The translations under genes and the position numbers were made by a program. Below the pieces are notes generated by a model. The model worked only from the letters and a program-made list of their open reading frames with translations. It ran no database searches and was not told the origin of the DNA. From Clostridia bacterium (GTDB taxonomy: Bacteria; Bacillota; Clostridia; Oscillospirales; CAG-272), in assembly GCA_017452565.1 (NCBI GenBank), contig JAFTMF010000012.1:1-6914 (forward strand): a DNA stretch of 6,914 bases. The letters are read 5' to 3'. Below are positions 1-5,499 of the stretch, piece after piece; position 1 is the first letter of the stretch, and each line of letters begins with the position of its first letter.

Positions 1-216
1 CTGGCACTGGCACTCACCGAGGCATATCTGAACGGTTGTGAAAGCGATAAGCCCTCCGCTTGCCGTGTTCACGGCGGCGGCTTTGCAGGCACTATTCAGG
101 CCTTCGTTCCCACCGAGGCTGCAGCAGGTCTGGTAGCTCTGCTGGATCCCATCTTCGGCGAGGGCGCAACCCACATTCTGATGATCCGTCAGCAGGGCGC
201 AATCTGCACTCTGTAA
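1..216 (+). CDS. galK: Galactokinase, C-terminal fragment (5' end outside window)
   Basis: Reading frame 1 is open from the first base to TAA at 214-216 and gives the last 71 residues of a GHMP-family kinase. The segment RVHGGGFAGTIQAFVP, followed after about 20 residues by FGEGATHILMIRQQGA, is the galactokinase C-terminal signature. The Gly-rich GGGFAG stretch is the third conserved GHMP motif, near the active site. Galactokinase phosphorylates galactose to galactose-1-phosphate in the Leloir pathway, in the cytoplasm. The N-terminal sugar-binding and ATP-binding motifs lie upstream of the window, so substrate choice cannot be checked here; a related GHMP sugar kinase is the main alternative. 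The stop codon overlaps the next start as TAATG, which suggests cotranscription and translational coupling with walJ. Confidence 0.85.
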   Translation: MALALTEAYLNGCESDKPSACRVHGGGFAGTIQAFVPTEAAAGLVALLDPIFGEGATHILMIRQQGAICTL

Positions 217-989
217 TGAGCGAGATCACTCAAATCTGGACTCTCTCCTCCGGCTCCTCCGGCAACTGCTGCTGGGTAAAGCACGGAAAATGCGAATTTC
301 TCATTGACGCAGGCATCAGCCGCAGAGCGATTTCCACCGCTCTGCGGTCGCTTGGCAGCGATCTCTCCAATATTTGTGCCGTATTCGTCACCCACGAGCA
401 CTCCGATCACATTAAAGGTCTGCAGATGCTGGCTAAATACGAGCACATTCCCATCCACGCCGCCGTGGAAACGGCAGAGTGGCTCGGCGGTGTCGATCCC
501 GATTGCATCGTGGCACACGATCCCCTCTACACGGTGGAGCTATCCCGCCAGGTGAAGATAGAATCCTTCGTCACTCCCCACGATAGCCGCGCCAGCGTGG
601 GCTACGTGGTCACCGCGGGAGATCGTCGCTTCGCTCTTGCCACCGATATGGGGATGTGCGCTCAAAGCGTGGCAGAAGCCCTCTCGGGCTGTGAAGGCGT
701 GATATTGGAAGCCAATTACGATGCGCAGATGCTGAAAAACGGTCCTTACCCTCTCTATTTGCAGGAGCGGATCGCCTCCAGATGGGGACATCTGGAGAAC
801 AAAGACAGTGCCAAAATGGCGGCCTATCTGGCGCTCCACGGCACAAGGCGCATTCTCCTTGCCCATCTGTCCGAGGAAAACAACACCCCCGCAAAGGCGC
901 TGGACACCGTTTCTGCCTATCTTGCGGAACACAACATCCCGCTGGACGTGGAGGTTGCCTCCCGTCACCGGCCCACCCGTCTGATTTAA
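216..989 (+). CDS. walJ: WalJ/YycJ-type MBL-fold metallohydrolase
   Basis: A 257-residue metallo-beta-lactamase-fold protein. The N-terminal SSGSSGN segment (residues 11-17) is typical of the YycJ/WalJ subfamily. The metal site is visible: THEHSDH at 59-65 (H60, H62, D64, H65), PHDS at 121-124, ATDMG at 142-146 (D144), LEANYD at 164-169, GHLEN at 191-195 and LAHLSEENNTP at 215-225 (H217). All expected ligand regions are present, so the enzyme looks intact. Family members are reported as DNA exonuclease-like hydrolases and sit beside the walRK cell-wall regulators in Bacilli; the natural substrate here is not deducible. The ATG at 216 is chosen because it starts immediately before the conserved N terminus and overlaps the galK stop; the open frame upstream to 60 is out-of-frame galK sequence. 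No convincing Shine-Dalgarno is seen, consistent with coupling to galK. Three bases separate it from rlmH. Confidence 0.92.
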   Translation: MSEITQIWTLSSGSSGNCCWVKHGKCEFLIDAGISRRAISTALRSLGSDLSNICAVFVTHEHSDHIKGLQMLAKYEHIPIHAAVETAEWLGGVDPDCIVAHDPLYTVELSRQVKIESFVTPHDSRASVGYVVTAGDRRFALATDMGMCAQSVAEALSGCEGVILEANYDAQMLKNGPYPLYLQERIASRWGHLENKDSAKMAAYLALHGTRRILLAHLSEENNTPAKALDTVSAYLAEHNIPLDVEVASRHRPTRLI

Positions 990-992
990 CTT

Positions 993-1418
993 ATGTTGAC
1001 TGTCACCATCCTCTGCTCAGGCAATCTGAAAGAGTCCTATTTGAGAGAAGCCTGCGCAGAATATCAAAAACGACTCTCCGCCTACTGCATTCCCAAGGTA
1101 GTGGAGCTCAAAGACGGCACGCCTTTTGCTCCCTATCTCCCCAAAAAGGCTTACAAAATCGCCCTTTGCGTGGAAGGGAAGGAGATTTCCTCCGAACAGC
1201 TGTCGGAGATTCTCTCCGACGTACCGGTAAGAGGATATAGCGAGGTCTGCTTCGTTATCGGTGCCTTCGACGGTCTCCCCGAGGAGATCAAAAAGGCCTG
1301 CGACCTGCGGCTCTCCTTCTCCCGCCTCACCTTCCCCCATCAGCTGATGCGAGTCATCCTGATGGAGCAGATCTATCGGGGATTCAACATCGCTGCAGGC
1401 GGTCATTATCACAAATAA
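993..1418 (+). CDS. rlmH: 23S rRNA (pseudouridine-1915-N3)-methyltransferase RlmH
   Basis: A SPOUT-class methyltransferase that uses S-adenosylmethionine to methylate N3 of pseudouridine 1915 in helix 69 of 23S rRNA on assembled ribosomes. Recognisable segments are an N-terminal strand MLTVTILCSGNLKE, the knot region FVIGAFDGL (87-95), SFSRLTFPHQLMRVILMEQIYRGF (108-131, the SAM-binding trefoil knot and dimer surface) and the terminal HYHK (138-141). At 141 residues it is shorter than the usual 155-160. Compared with remembered Staphylococcus and E. coli homologues, the charged helix between the first strand pair and the VEGKEISSE strand is missing. The usual IGG of the SAM loop reads IGA here. 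The start follows the walJ stop by three bases with no clear ribosome site, so expression probably depends on coupling. walJ next to rlmH is a common Firmicutes arrangement. Confidence 0.92.
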   Translation: MLTVTILCSGNLKESYLREACAEYQKRLSAYCIPKVVELKDGTPFAPYLPKKAYKIALCVEGKEISSEQLSEILSDVPVRGYSEVCFVIGAFDGLPEEIKKACDLRLSFSRLTFPHQLMRVILMEQIYRGFNIAAGGHYHK

Positions 1419-1438
1419 CAGCTCCGGATACTCTCCGT

Positions 1439-1456
1439 TGTCGGGATCGCCCGACA
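1439..1456 (+). other. Small perfect hairpin between rlmH and the WG-repeat gene
   Basis: TGTCGGG (1439-1445), loop ATCG, CCCGACA (1450-1456): a 7-bp GC-rich stem with a 4-base loop, 20 bases after the rlmH stop. No T-run follows, so it is not a standard intrinsic terminator. It may be an mRNA processing or stability element, or chance. No good promoter was found in this 83-base gap; GATAAT at 1476-1481 lacks a convincing -35 partner. Read-through from rlmH into the next gene is therefore possible. Confidence 0.35.
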
Positions 1457-1486
1457 GTTCGCACCCATTCTTGCGGATAATTCCCC

Positions 1487-1494
1487 AAAAGGAG
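1487..1494 (+). promoter_or_regulatory. Shine-Dalgarno of the WG-repeat protein gene
   Basis: AAAAGGAG lies 7 bases before the ATG at 1502. It fixes the start and is stronger than any site upstream of walJ or rlmH, which suggests independent translation of this gene. Confidence 0.8.
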
Positions 1495-1501
1495 CTATTT
1501 T

Positions 1502-3289
1502 ATGTATCTGAAACACAAAATCAAATCGGGCATCGTGCAATTTGTGGCGCTCCTGCTGTTTTTTGCCCTTGCCTTCGGCGCTACCGCCGCTTCTACCGGT
1601 CTGATCGGCAATCCCGCCGAGGTGACCGAAAAGGGAGATAAATCTCCCTTCGACCAAATCCTCCGTCCGCCCACCACGACTACTACCACCACTACGCCGT
1701 CGGTCTCCGATCCCGGCAATCCCGATCCCCCTCCTTCTACCGGAGAAGAGAACAATCCCAATCTGCCTACCAGCTACGTTACCAATCTGAATAACGCCTT
1801 CAACACCGGTCTGATTGAAGGCTACACTTCCGATCGCTCTAAGGTATCCCTCTCCGAGAGAGTGCGGCTGCATCAAAAGCTCACCGCATCCTTTGGCACC
1901 GCCACCGATGCAATGAGTCCCGCTACCTATCAGAGCTACAGCTCCGACGCCTATATGCTGGCAAAGCGGCTGCAGCTGGAAAAGGATTTTATCTCGGGCA
2001 GTGAGATTATCATCAAATACACCCGGGAATACAGCAGCAAGGACGCCGACTATACTACGGTATCTACCCCGCATCTGATCGGCAGAAAAACCGTTCAGCC
2101 TTATATGGGCTATCTGCTCATCTCCCGCGTGGAGGAACGGCAAATCGAGATCCCCGTCACCTCGCTCCCCGATTCCATCGCCCCCGAGACGATTATCCCA
2201 AATACGAGCGAGCCCGAGACGGGCATCCCCACCACCGATGCTCCCGTGACCGATGCACCGGTTACCAATCCCCCTGCTACCTCCGAGGATAACACTCCCT
2301 CCGAGCCCATTTTCCGCTACGAAACGATAGAGGTTACCGTGATCTCCCTCTATGACCGGCTGGGCAATCTGTTGATAGACGATCTGGGGGACAAAAAGCC
2401 CTATTTTGCCCGTGATTACTCCAATTATCCCGTTTTCATCGACGGCGAGGGCAAATATTACGCCTTCACAGGCACAAAGTTCAAGGAAGTGGGCAAGGGC
2501 GATCTCCGTCAGAACCTGTTCTACGATTATCCTGCCATCCCTCTCGGCTTGTATAAGGGCATTTACGAGGCGCATTACAGCTCCTCGCTGGGCGGCTATC
2601 ACTATATCAACTACAAAAATAAGAAATCCATCTACAGCAGCAATTATTACCGTGCCTTCAACTATTCCGAGGAAGGCCTTGCAGTTGTAGTCACCGCTAC
2701 CGATAACTTCCTGCAGATCATCAACCGAAGCAAGGGACAGGTAATAAAGCCCGGTAAGCAATACGTTTTCTACGAGGATCCCCTCACCGGCAAACGGCAG
2801 AATGGCAAAGACTTCTTCGCCATCCCCGACACGCTGGGCATCGAGTCCATCGGCTCTGCCGGCTTTGACAACGGCTATCTCCGTCTGCGCATCCGTACCA
2901 CCAGTATGATGAGCGACTCCTACGGCAGATTGATTCAGGACAAAGAGTTCCTCATTGATACCAAGGGCAACAAATTCCCCATTCCCGAAGGATATACCAT
3001 CGCAGGCTACTCCGAAGGCATTATCCTGCTGGAGCGCAACGGCCTCTACGGCTACTACAGCATCGAGGGCAAGTGGATTACCCAGCCCATCTACAGCTAT
3101 GCACGCCCCTTTATCCAAGGTCTGGCAGTGCTGGGCTGTGAAGACGGCACGATGGGTATGATCGATAAAGAGGGCAATATCGTACTGCCCTTCGCCTTCT
3201 CCTACGTCTCCGACGTTTCCACCGGCGTCATCGTCACCTACTGCGAGGGCATCGGCTTTGAAACCTACGAGCTGGTAGCAAAATCTTAA
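1502..3289 (+). CDS. Exported WG-repeat protein with Pro/Thr-rich linkers
   Basis: A 595-residue protein of unknown function. Residues 1-10 are basic; 11-30 form a hydrophobic segment ending in Ala-rich ATAAS, so it is a signal peptide or uncleaved membrane anchor with no lipobox Cys and no C-terminal sorting signal. Residues 56-80 are a Pro/Thr linker with eight consecutive Thr (58-65) written in mixed codons. Residues 89-215 form a Tyr/Ser-rich domain. A second linker (about 219-269) includes a repeated TDAPV unit. From about 271 to the end the sequence has WG/KWG-type repeat character: LYDRLGNLLID (283-293), LIDTKGNKFPIPEGY (484-498), NGLYGYYSIEGKWITQPIYS (513-532), MGMIDKEGNIVLPFAFSYVS (551-570). 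Such repeats form beta-rich, possibly propeller-like, binding modules, and in Clostridia they are often extracytoplasmic. The protein probably acts on the cell surface or outside; no catalytic motif was seen. It converges on spoVG across a shared terminator. Confidence 0.85.
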   Translation: MYLKHKIKSGIVQFVALLLFFALAFGATAASTGLIGNPAEVTEKGDKSPFDQILRPPTTTTTTTTPSVSDPGNPDPPPSTGEENNPNLPTSYVTNLNNAFNTGLIEGYTSDRSKVSLSERVRLHQKLTASFGTATDAMSPATYQSYSSDAYMLAKRLQLEKDFISGSEIIIKYTREYSSKDADYTTVSTPHLIGRKTVQPYMGYLLISRVEERQIEIPVTSLPDSIAPETIIPNTSEPETGIPTTDAPVTDAPVTNPPATSEDNTPSEPIFRYETIEVTVISLYDRLGNLLIDDLGDKKPYFARDYSNYPVFIDGEGKYYAFTGTKFKEVGKGDLRQNLFYDYPAIPLGLYKGIYEAHYSSSLGGYHYINYKNKKSIYSSNYYRAFNYSEEGLAVVVTATDNFLQIINRSKGQVIKPGKQYVFYEDPLTGKRQNGKDFFAIPDTLGIESIGSAGFDNGYLRLRIRTTSMMSDSYGRLIQDKEFLIDTKGNKFPIPEGYTIAGYSEGIILLERNGLYGYYSIEGKWITQPIYSYARPFIQGLAVLGCEDGTMGMIDKEGNIVLPFAFSYVSDVSTGVIVTYCEGIGFETYELVAKS

Positions 3290-3300
3290 CCAAACAAAAA

Positions 3301-3338
3301 GCAGGGGACTGCAAAGTCCCCTGCCAAATTCAATTTTT
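3301..3338. terminator. Bidirectional intrinsic terminator between the WG-repeat gene and spoVG
   Basis: A perfect 10-bp stem, GCAGGGGACT (3301-3310) and AGTCCCCTGC (3315-3324), closed by GCAA, a GNRA-type loop on the plus transcript. On the minus strand the stem is followed directly by TTTTTGTTTG (plus 3291-3300), an excellent terminator for spoVG. On the plus strand the T-run (3334-3338) starts nine bases after the stem, so termination of the WG-repeat transcript may be weaker. Confidence 0.88.
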
Positions 3339-3340
3339 CT

Positions 3341-3652
3341 TTAGTCGGCGAAAACCAAAACGCCGTCCTCGGTTTCTTCCATCTGTGCCGCTTCCTCAAC
3401 CGCCTTATCGTAAGCGTCGATGACTGCGGACTCCAACATTCCTCTGAACTGGGCATTGATGGGATGTACCACGTCACGGAAGGTGCCGTCGGCATTCTTC
3501 TTGCTGGGCATTACGATGAAATAGCGCTCCTTAGCGTAGATTACTTTGATATCGTGGAGTGCCAACTGACCGTCAAAGGTCACCGAAACCACTGCCTTCA
3601 TAGTGGACGAATCGTTAAATAGTTTTCTGACTTTAATGTCGGTAATTTGCAT
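3341..3652 (-). CDS. spoVG: SpoVG, nucleic-acid-binding regulator
   Basis: A 103-residue SpoVG-family protein. The diagnostic core is MQITDIKVRK at the N terminus, LHDIKVIY (32-39), FIVMPSKK (45-52), DGTFRDVVHPIN (55-66) and an acidic C-terminal tail (about 85-103). Family members are small dimeric DNA- and RNA-binding regulators; in Bacillus spoVG affects sporulation septation, and in non-sporulating species it controls envelope and virulence genes. The start at 3652 is chosen because it matches the family N terminus and has AAAGAGG about eight bases upstream; an in-frame ATG 19 codons earlier would begin upstream of the predicted transcription start. The gene is divergent from murC. In many Clostridia spoVG lies near murC, purR and glmU, so this may be a rearranged remnant of that neighbourhood. 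The sequence proves neither sporulation nor its absence. Confidence 0.95.
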   Translation of the reverse strand: MQITDIKVRKLFNDSSTMKAVVSVTFDGQLALHDIKVIYAKERYFIVMPSKKNADGTFRDVVHPINAQFRGMLESAVIDAYDKAVEEAAQMEETEDGVLVFAD

Positions 3653-3697
3653 TCTATAAACCTCTTTCCTGAATTGGACATATTTGTTTGTGCTTCT

Positions 3698-3725
3698 ATT
3701 ATACGCCACAAATATGAACTCTAAA
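3698..3725 (-). promoter_or_regulatory. Promoter of spoVG
   Basis: On the minus strand a perfect TATAAT (plus 3698-3703) has a 4/6 match to the -35 consensus, TTTAGA (plus 3720-3725), with a 16-base spacer. This predicts transcription starting near 3691 and a leader of about 39 bases containing the ribosome site. It looks like a vegetative sigma-A promoter. I saw no sigma-H pattern of the kind used for spoVG in Bacillus. Confidence 0.65.
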
Positions 3726-3786
3726 TAAATTATTTTTTGAACTTTGCAAAGAAAACAAGGCTGTTCTGTGAACGATTGATGAATCT

Positions 3787-3817
3787 TTCACTTTTTCGCC
3801 TTGGATCTACATATATT
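3787..3817 (+). promoter_or_regulatory. Weak candidate promoter for murC
   Basis: TATATT (3812-3817), a 5/6 match to the -10 consensus, has TTCACT (3787-3792) 19 bases upstream as a poor -35. The region is AT-rich, so chance is likely, but murC needs a plus-strand promoter somewhere in 3653-3880 and this is the best pair I could find. Confidence 0.25.
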
Positions 3818-3861
3818 TTATCAAACGCATTTCCAACGATTTGCTTACATTATTATCATTA

Positions 3862-3879
3862 CCGTAACATACGGAAAGG
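3862..3879 (+). promoter_or_regulatory. murC ribosome site with adjacent small hairpin
   Basis: GGAAAGG (3873-3879) lies ten bases before the ATG at 3890 and decides the start. CCGTA (3862-3866), loop ACA, TACGG (3870-3874) can form a 5-bp hairpin whose 3' arm covers the first two bases of this site. The rest of the 237-base spoVG-murC gap is AT-rich and holds no other recognisable element. Confidence 0.55.
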
Positions 3880-3889
3880 TTCTGAGTCA

Positions 3890-5269
3890 ATGAAACCACA
3901 AACCAAAGAAATTCTGGACGGTGCCAAAAACCTGCATTTTGCAGGCATCGGCGGCATCTCTATGTCCACCATCGCTCTGCTGGCTCTGAAAAAGGGATTT
4001 GCCGTCACCGGCAGTGACCGCAGCGAGAGCGATGCCGTAAAAAAACTGATGGCAGCCGGCATCCCCGTCACCATCGGTCATCTCCCCGAATCGGTGGAAG
4101 GGAAGGACGCGGTGATCTACACCGCCGCTTTGGGAATGGAAAATCCCGAGCTCTCCCACGCCGTAGAGCTGGGCATTCCACTGATCTCCCGCGGCGAGTT
4201 TTTAGGCTATCTGATGTGCGACTATCAAACCCGCATCGGCGTGTCGGGCACTCACGGCAAAACTACCACCACCAGTATGATCTCCCATCTGATGATCCAC
4301 GCAGGCTACGATCCCACCGTTGCCAACGGCGCTATCCTGCCCCAAATCGGCAGTGCCTACCGACCGGGCAGCGAGGACTACTTCGTCTACGAGGCTTGCG
4401 AGTACAAGGACTCCTTCCTTTCCTTCGAGCCCTCCATCGCAGTGATCACCAACGTGGAGTTGGATCATACCGATTATTTTGATTCCATCGAAGCGATTAT
4501 CGCTTCCTTCCGAAAAGCCATTGAGCCTTCCCACGCCGTTGTTGCCAATATGGACAGCGATAACGTGAAAAAGGCACTTGTCGGCTATGACGGATGGGTA
4601 ATCGGCATCTCCCTTGTCGACGAGAACGCTGATTTCTATCCCCGTGATCTGCGCTACGATCACGGCAAGGGTGTCTACACCCTCTGCAAGAAGGGAATCC
4701 CCCTTTGCGAGATCACACTCCCGGTAATCGGAGAGTTCAACGTCTACAACTCCCTCTGCGCGGCGGCTGTCGCCATCACCTGCGGAGTGGAGCCTGCCGA
4801 CGTTGCAGCGGCATTCCCCTCTTTCACAGGCGCCGCCCGTCGATTTGAGCAAAAGGGCATCGTCTCCGTAGAGGGCGGACAGATTGCCGTCTACGACGAT
4901 TACGCTCACCATCCCGACGAGATCAAGGCAACGCTGGAAGCCGCCACACGGCTGGGCTACAACCGCGTGATCTGCATCTTCCAGCCCCACACCTACTCCC
5001 GCACCCACGATCTGCTTCCCCAGTTCAAGGAAGCCTTCGGCGCGGCAGACGAGGTGATCTTCGCCGACATCTACGCCGCCCGCGAGACTGACACTAAGGG
5101 CGTTTCCTCGGCACTGCTGGCCAAGGAAACCGGCAGACGCTATCTCCCCTCCTTTGAGGCCATCGCCGATGATCTGGCAAAAAACGCCAAGGCAGGCGAT
5201 CTGATCCTCACCATGGGCGCCGGCGACGTGTACAAGGTAGCAGGAATGGTATTGAAAAGATTGAAGTAA
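3890..5269 (+). CDS. murC: UDP-N-acetylmuramate--L-alanine ligase
   Basis: A 459-residue Mur ligase, the normal length for the family. It joins L-alanine to UDP-N-acetylmuramic acid with ATP, the first peptide step of cytoplasmic peptidoglycan precursor synthesis. Domain 1 has the UDP-binding loop GIGGISMS (19-26). Domain 2 has the ATP P-loop GTHGKTTTT (120-128), EACEYKDSFL (168-177) and NVELDHTDYF (188-197). Domain 3 has YDDYAHHPDEI (335-345), FQPHTYSRT (364-372) and MGAGD (442-446). These together favour MurC over the related MurD/E/F and Mpl enzymes, and all key motifs are intact. The frame is open 51 codons further upstream to 3737, but that stretch has no family similarity and no ribosome site, so 3890 is preferred. 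The gene is divergent from spoVG. A palindrome-rich block of about 230 bases separates it from hslO. Confidence 0.96.
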   Translation: MKPQTKEILDGAKNLHFAGIGGISMSTIALLALKKGFAVTGSDRSESDAVKKLMAAGIPVTIGHLPESVEGKDAVIYTAALGMENPELSHAVELGIPLISRGEFLGYLMCDYQTRIGVSGTHGKTTTTSMISHLMIHAGYDPTVANGAILPQIGSAYRPGSEDYFVYEACEYKDSFLSFEPSIAVITNVELDHTDYFDSIEAIIASFRKAIEPSHAVVANMDSDNVKKALVGYDGWVIGISLVDENADFYPRDLRYDHGKGVYTLCKKGIPLCEITLPVIGEFNVYNSLCAAAVAITCGVEPADVAAAFPSFTGAARRFEQKGIVSVEGGQIAVYDDYAHHPDEIKATLEAATRLGYNRVICIFQPHTYSRTHDLLPQFKEAFGAADEVIFADIYAARETDTKGVSSALLAKETGRRYLPSFEAIADDLAKNAKAGDLILTMGAGDVYKVAGMVLKRLK

Positions 5270-5275
5270 ATAAAT

Positions 5276-5307
5276 TCGAAGGAACTTTTTGAAAAAAGTT
5301 CCTTCGA
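5276..5307 (+). repeat. Long palindrome directly after murC
   Basis: A 15-base arm (5276-5290, TCGAAGGAACTTTTT) is followed after two bases by its exact reverse complement (5293-5307). In RNA the stem would close with a four-base or larger loop. No T-run follows, so it is not a standard terminator, although it could protect the murC mRNA 3' end. Its GGAAC...GTTCC core resembles the palindrome at the other end of this intergenic block (5466-5488). Confidence 0.75.
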
Positions 5308-5310
5308 GCA

Positions 5311-5371
5311 TCCTCAAAAACTTCTGATAAGCCCGACAAATACTTGGCGGGCAAGGAAAAGGTTTTTAGGA
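5311..5371 (+). repeat. Imperfect long hairpin in the murC-hslO gap
   Basis: TCCT (5311-5314) pairs with AGGA (5368-5371), AAAAA (5316-5320) with TTTTT (5363-5367), C5321 with G5362, and an inner GCCCG (5331-5335) with CGGGC (5348-5352) around a 12-base loop. C5315 is bulged and an internal loop lies between the two stems. This seems too ordered for ordinary spacer, but its function is unknown. Confidence 0.5.
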
Positions 5372-5382
5372 ATACAAGTATA

Positions 5383-5388
5383 TATAAT
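5383..5388 (+). promoter_or_regulatory. Isolated TATAAT, possible -10 for hslO
   Basis: A perfect TATAAT in the run TATATAATAC, 111 bases before the hslO start. No TTGACA-like hexamer is found at 15-19 bases upstream and there is no TGn extension. A start about seven bases downstream would place the terminator-shaped hairpin (5393-5420) at the very 5' end of the RNA. It may only be AT-rich sequence inside the palindrome block. Confidence 0.3.
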
Positions 5389-5392
5389 ACCC

Positions 5393-5420
5393 GCAAAATT
5401 GCAAAGCAATTTTGCTTTTT
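5393..5420 (+). terminator. Terminator-shaped hairpin between murC and hslO
   Basis: GCAAAATTGC (5393-5402), loop AAA, GCAATTTTGC (5406-5415), followed directly by TTTTT (5416-5420). The stem is perfect over 10 bp but AT-rich. Its orientation suits termination of murC transcription; the minus strand has no T-run. If it works, hslO needs its own promoter downstream or read-through. The T-run can also pair with AAAAA at 5422-5426. Confidence 0.6.
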
Positions 5421-5441
5421 CAAAAAGTTCTTTGGAGGTAA

Positions 5442-5462
5442 GTCGTCACCGCAGGTGACGAC
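5442..5462 (+). repeat. Perfect 9-bp stem-loop in the hslO leader
   Basis: GTCGTCACC (5442-5450), loop GCA, GGTGACGAC (5454-5462). It is the most GC-rich palindrome of the block and is not followed by Ts. An unused GGAGG (5434-5438) sits just before it. An in-frame GTG (5455) lies in its 3' arm, but 16 bases from GGAGG is too far for a usual start. Confidence 0.7.
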
Positions 5463-5465
5463 AGG

Positions 5466-5488
5466 GAACACTTCTTTCAAGAAGGTTC
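5466..5488 (+). promoter_or_regulatory. Hairpin holding the only candidate hslO ribosome site
   Basis: GAAC (5466-5469), bulged A, CTTCT (5471-5475), loop TTCA, AGAAG (5480-5484), GTTC (5485-5488). The only Shine-Dalgarno-like run near the hslO ATG, AGAAGG (5480-5485), is paired within its 3' arm. It lies 14 bases from the start, longer than ideal. The geometry could allow structure-controlled translation, but it may equally be the end of the palindrome block. Confidence 0.45.
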
Positions 5489-5499
5489 TGCGAAAAATT

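Noticed and set aside
1439..1456. Terminator for rlmH
   Set aside because: The stem is good but has no T-run, so it is listed only as a hairpin.
1676..1699. Phase-variable slippage tract in the Thr run of the WG-repeat protein
   Set aside because: The eight Thr codons mix ACC, ACG and ACT and have no uniform repeat unit or homopolymer, so slipped-strand switching is unlikely.
1409..3118. A 569-codon open frame on the minus strand opposite the WG-repeat gene
   Set aside because: It has Gly/Val/Ile-rich antisense composition, no recognisable domain, and sits in register with the sense codons. Sense-strand avoidance of TTA, CTA and TCA explains it. The plus-strand gene has a signal sequence, a ribosome site and WG repeats.
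3737..3889. N-terminal extension of murC by 51 codons
   Set aside because: The extra residues are not MurC-like and lack a ribosome site, whereas 3890 has GGAAAGG and gives the normal family length.
4202..5317. A 371-codon minus-strand frame opposite murC, and a 265-codon one opposite hslO (5509-6306)
   Set aside because: Same register effect as above; both sense genes are unmistakable and the antisense products match no family.
5344..5499. N-terminal extension of hslO by 52 codons
   Set aside because: It translates the palindrome block; Hsp33 proteins start at the MGKLLRGL-like position.
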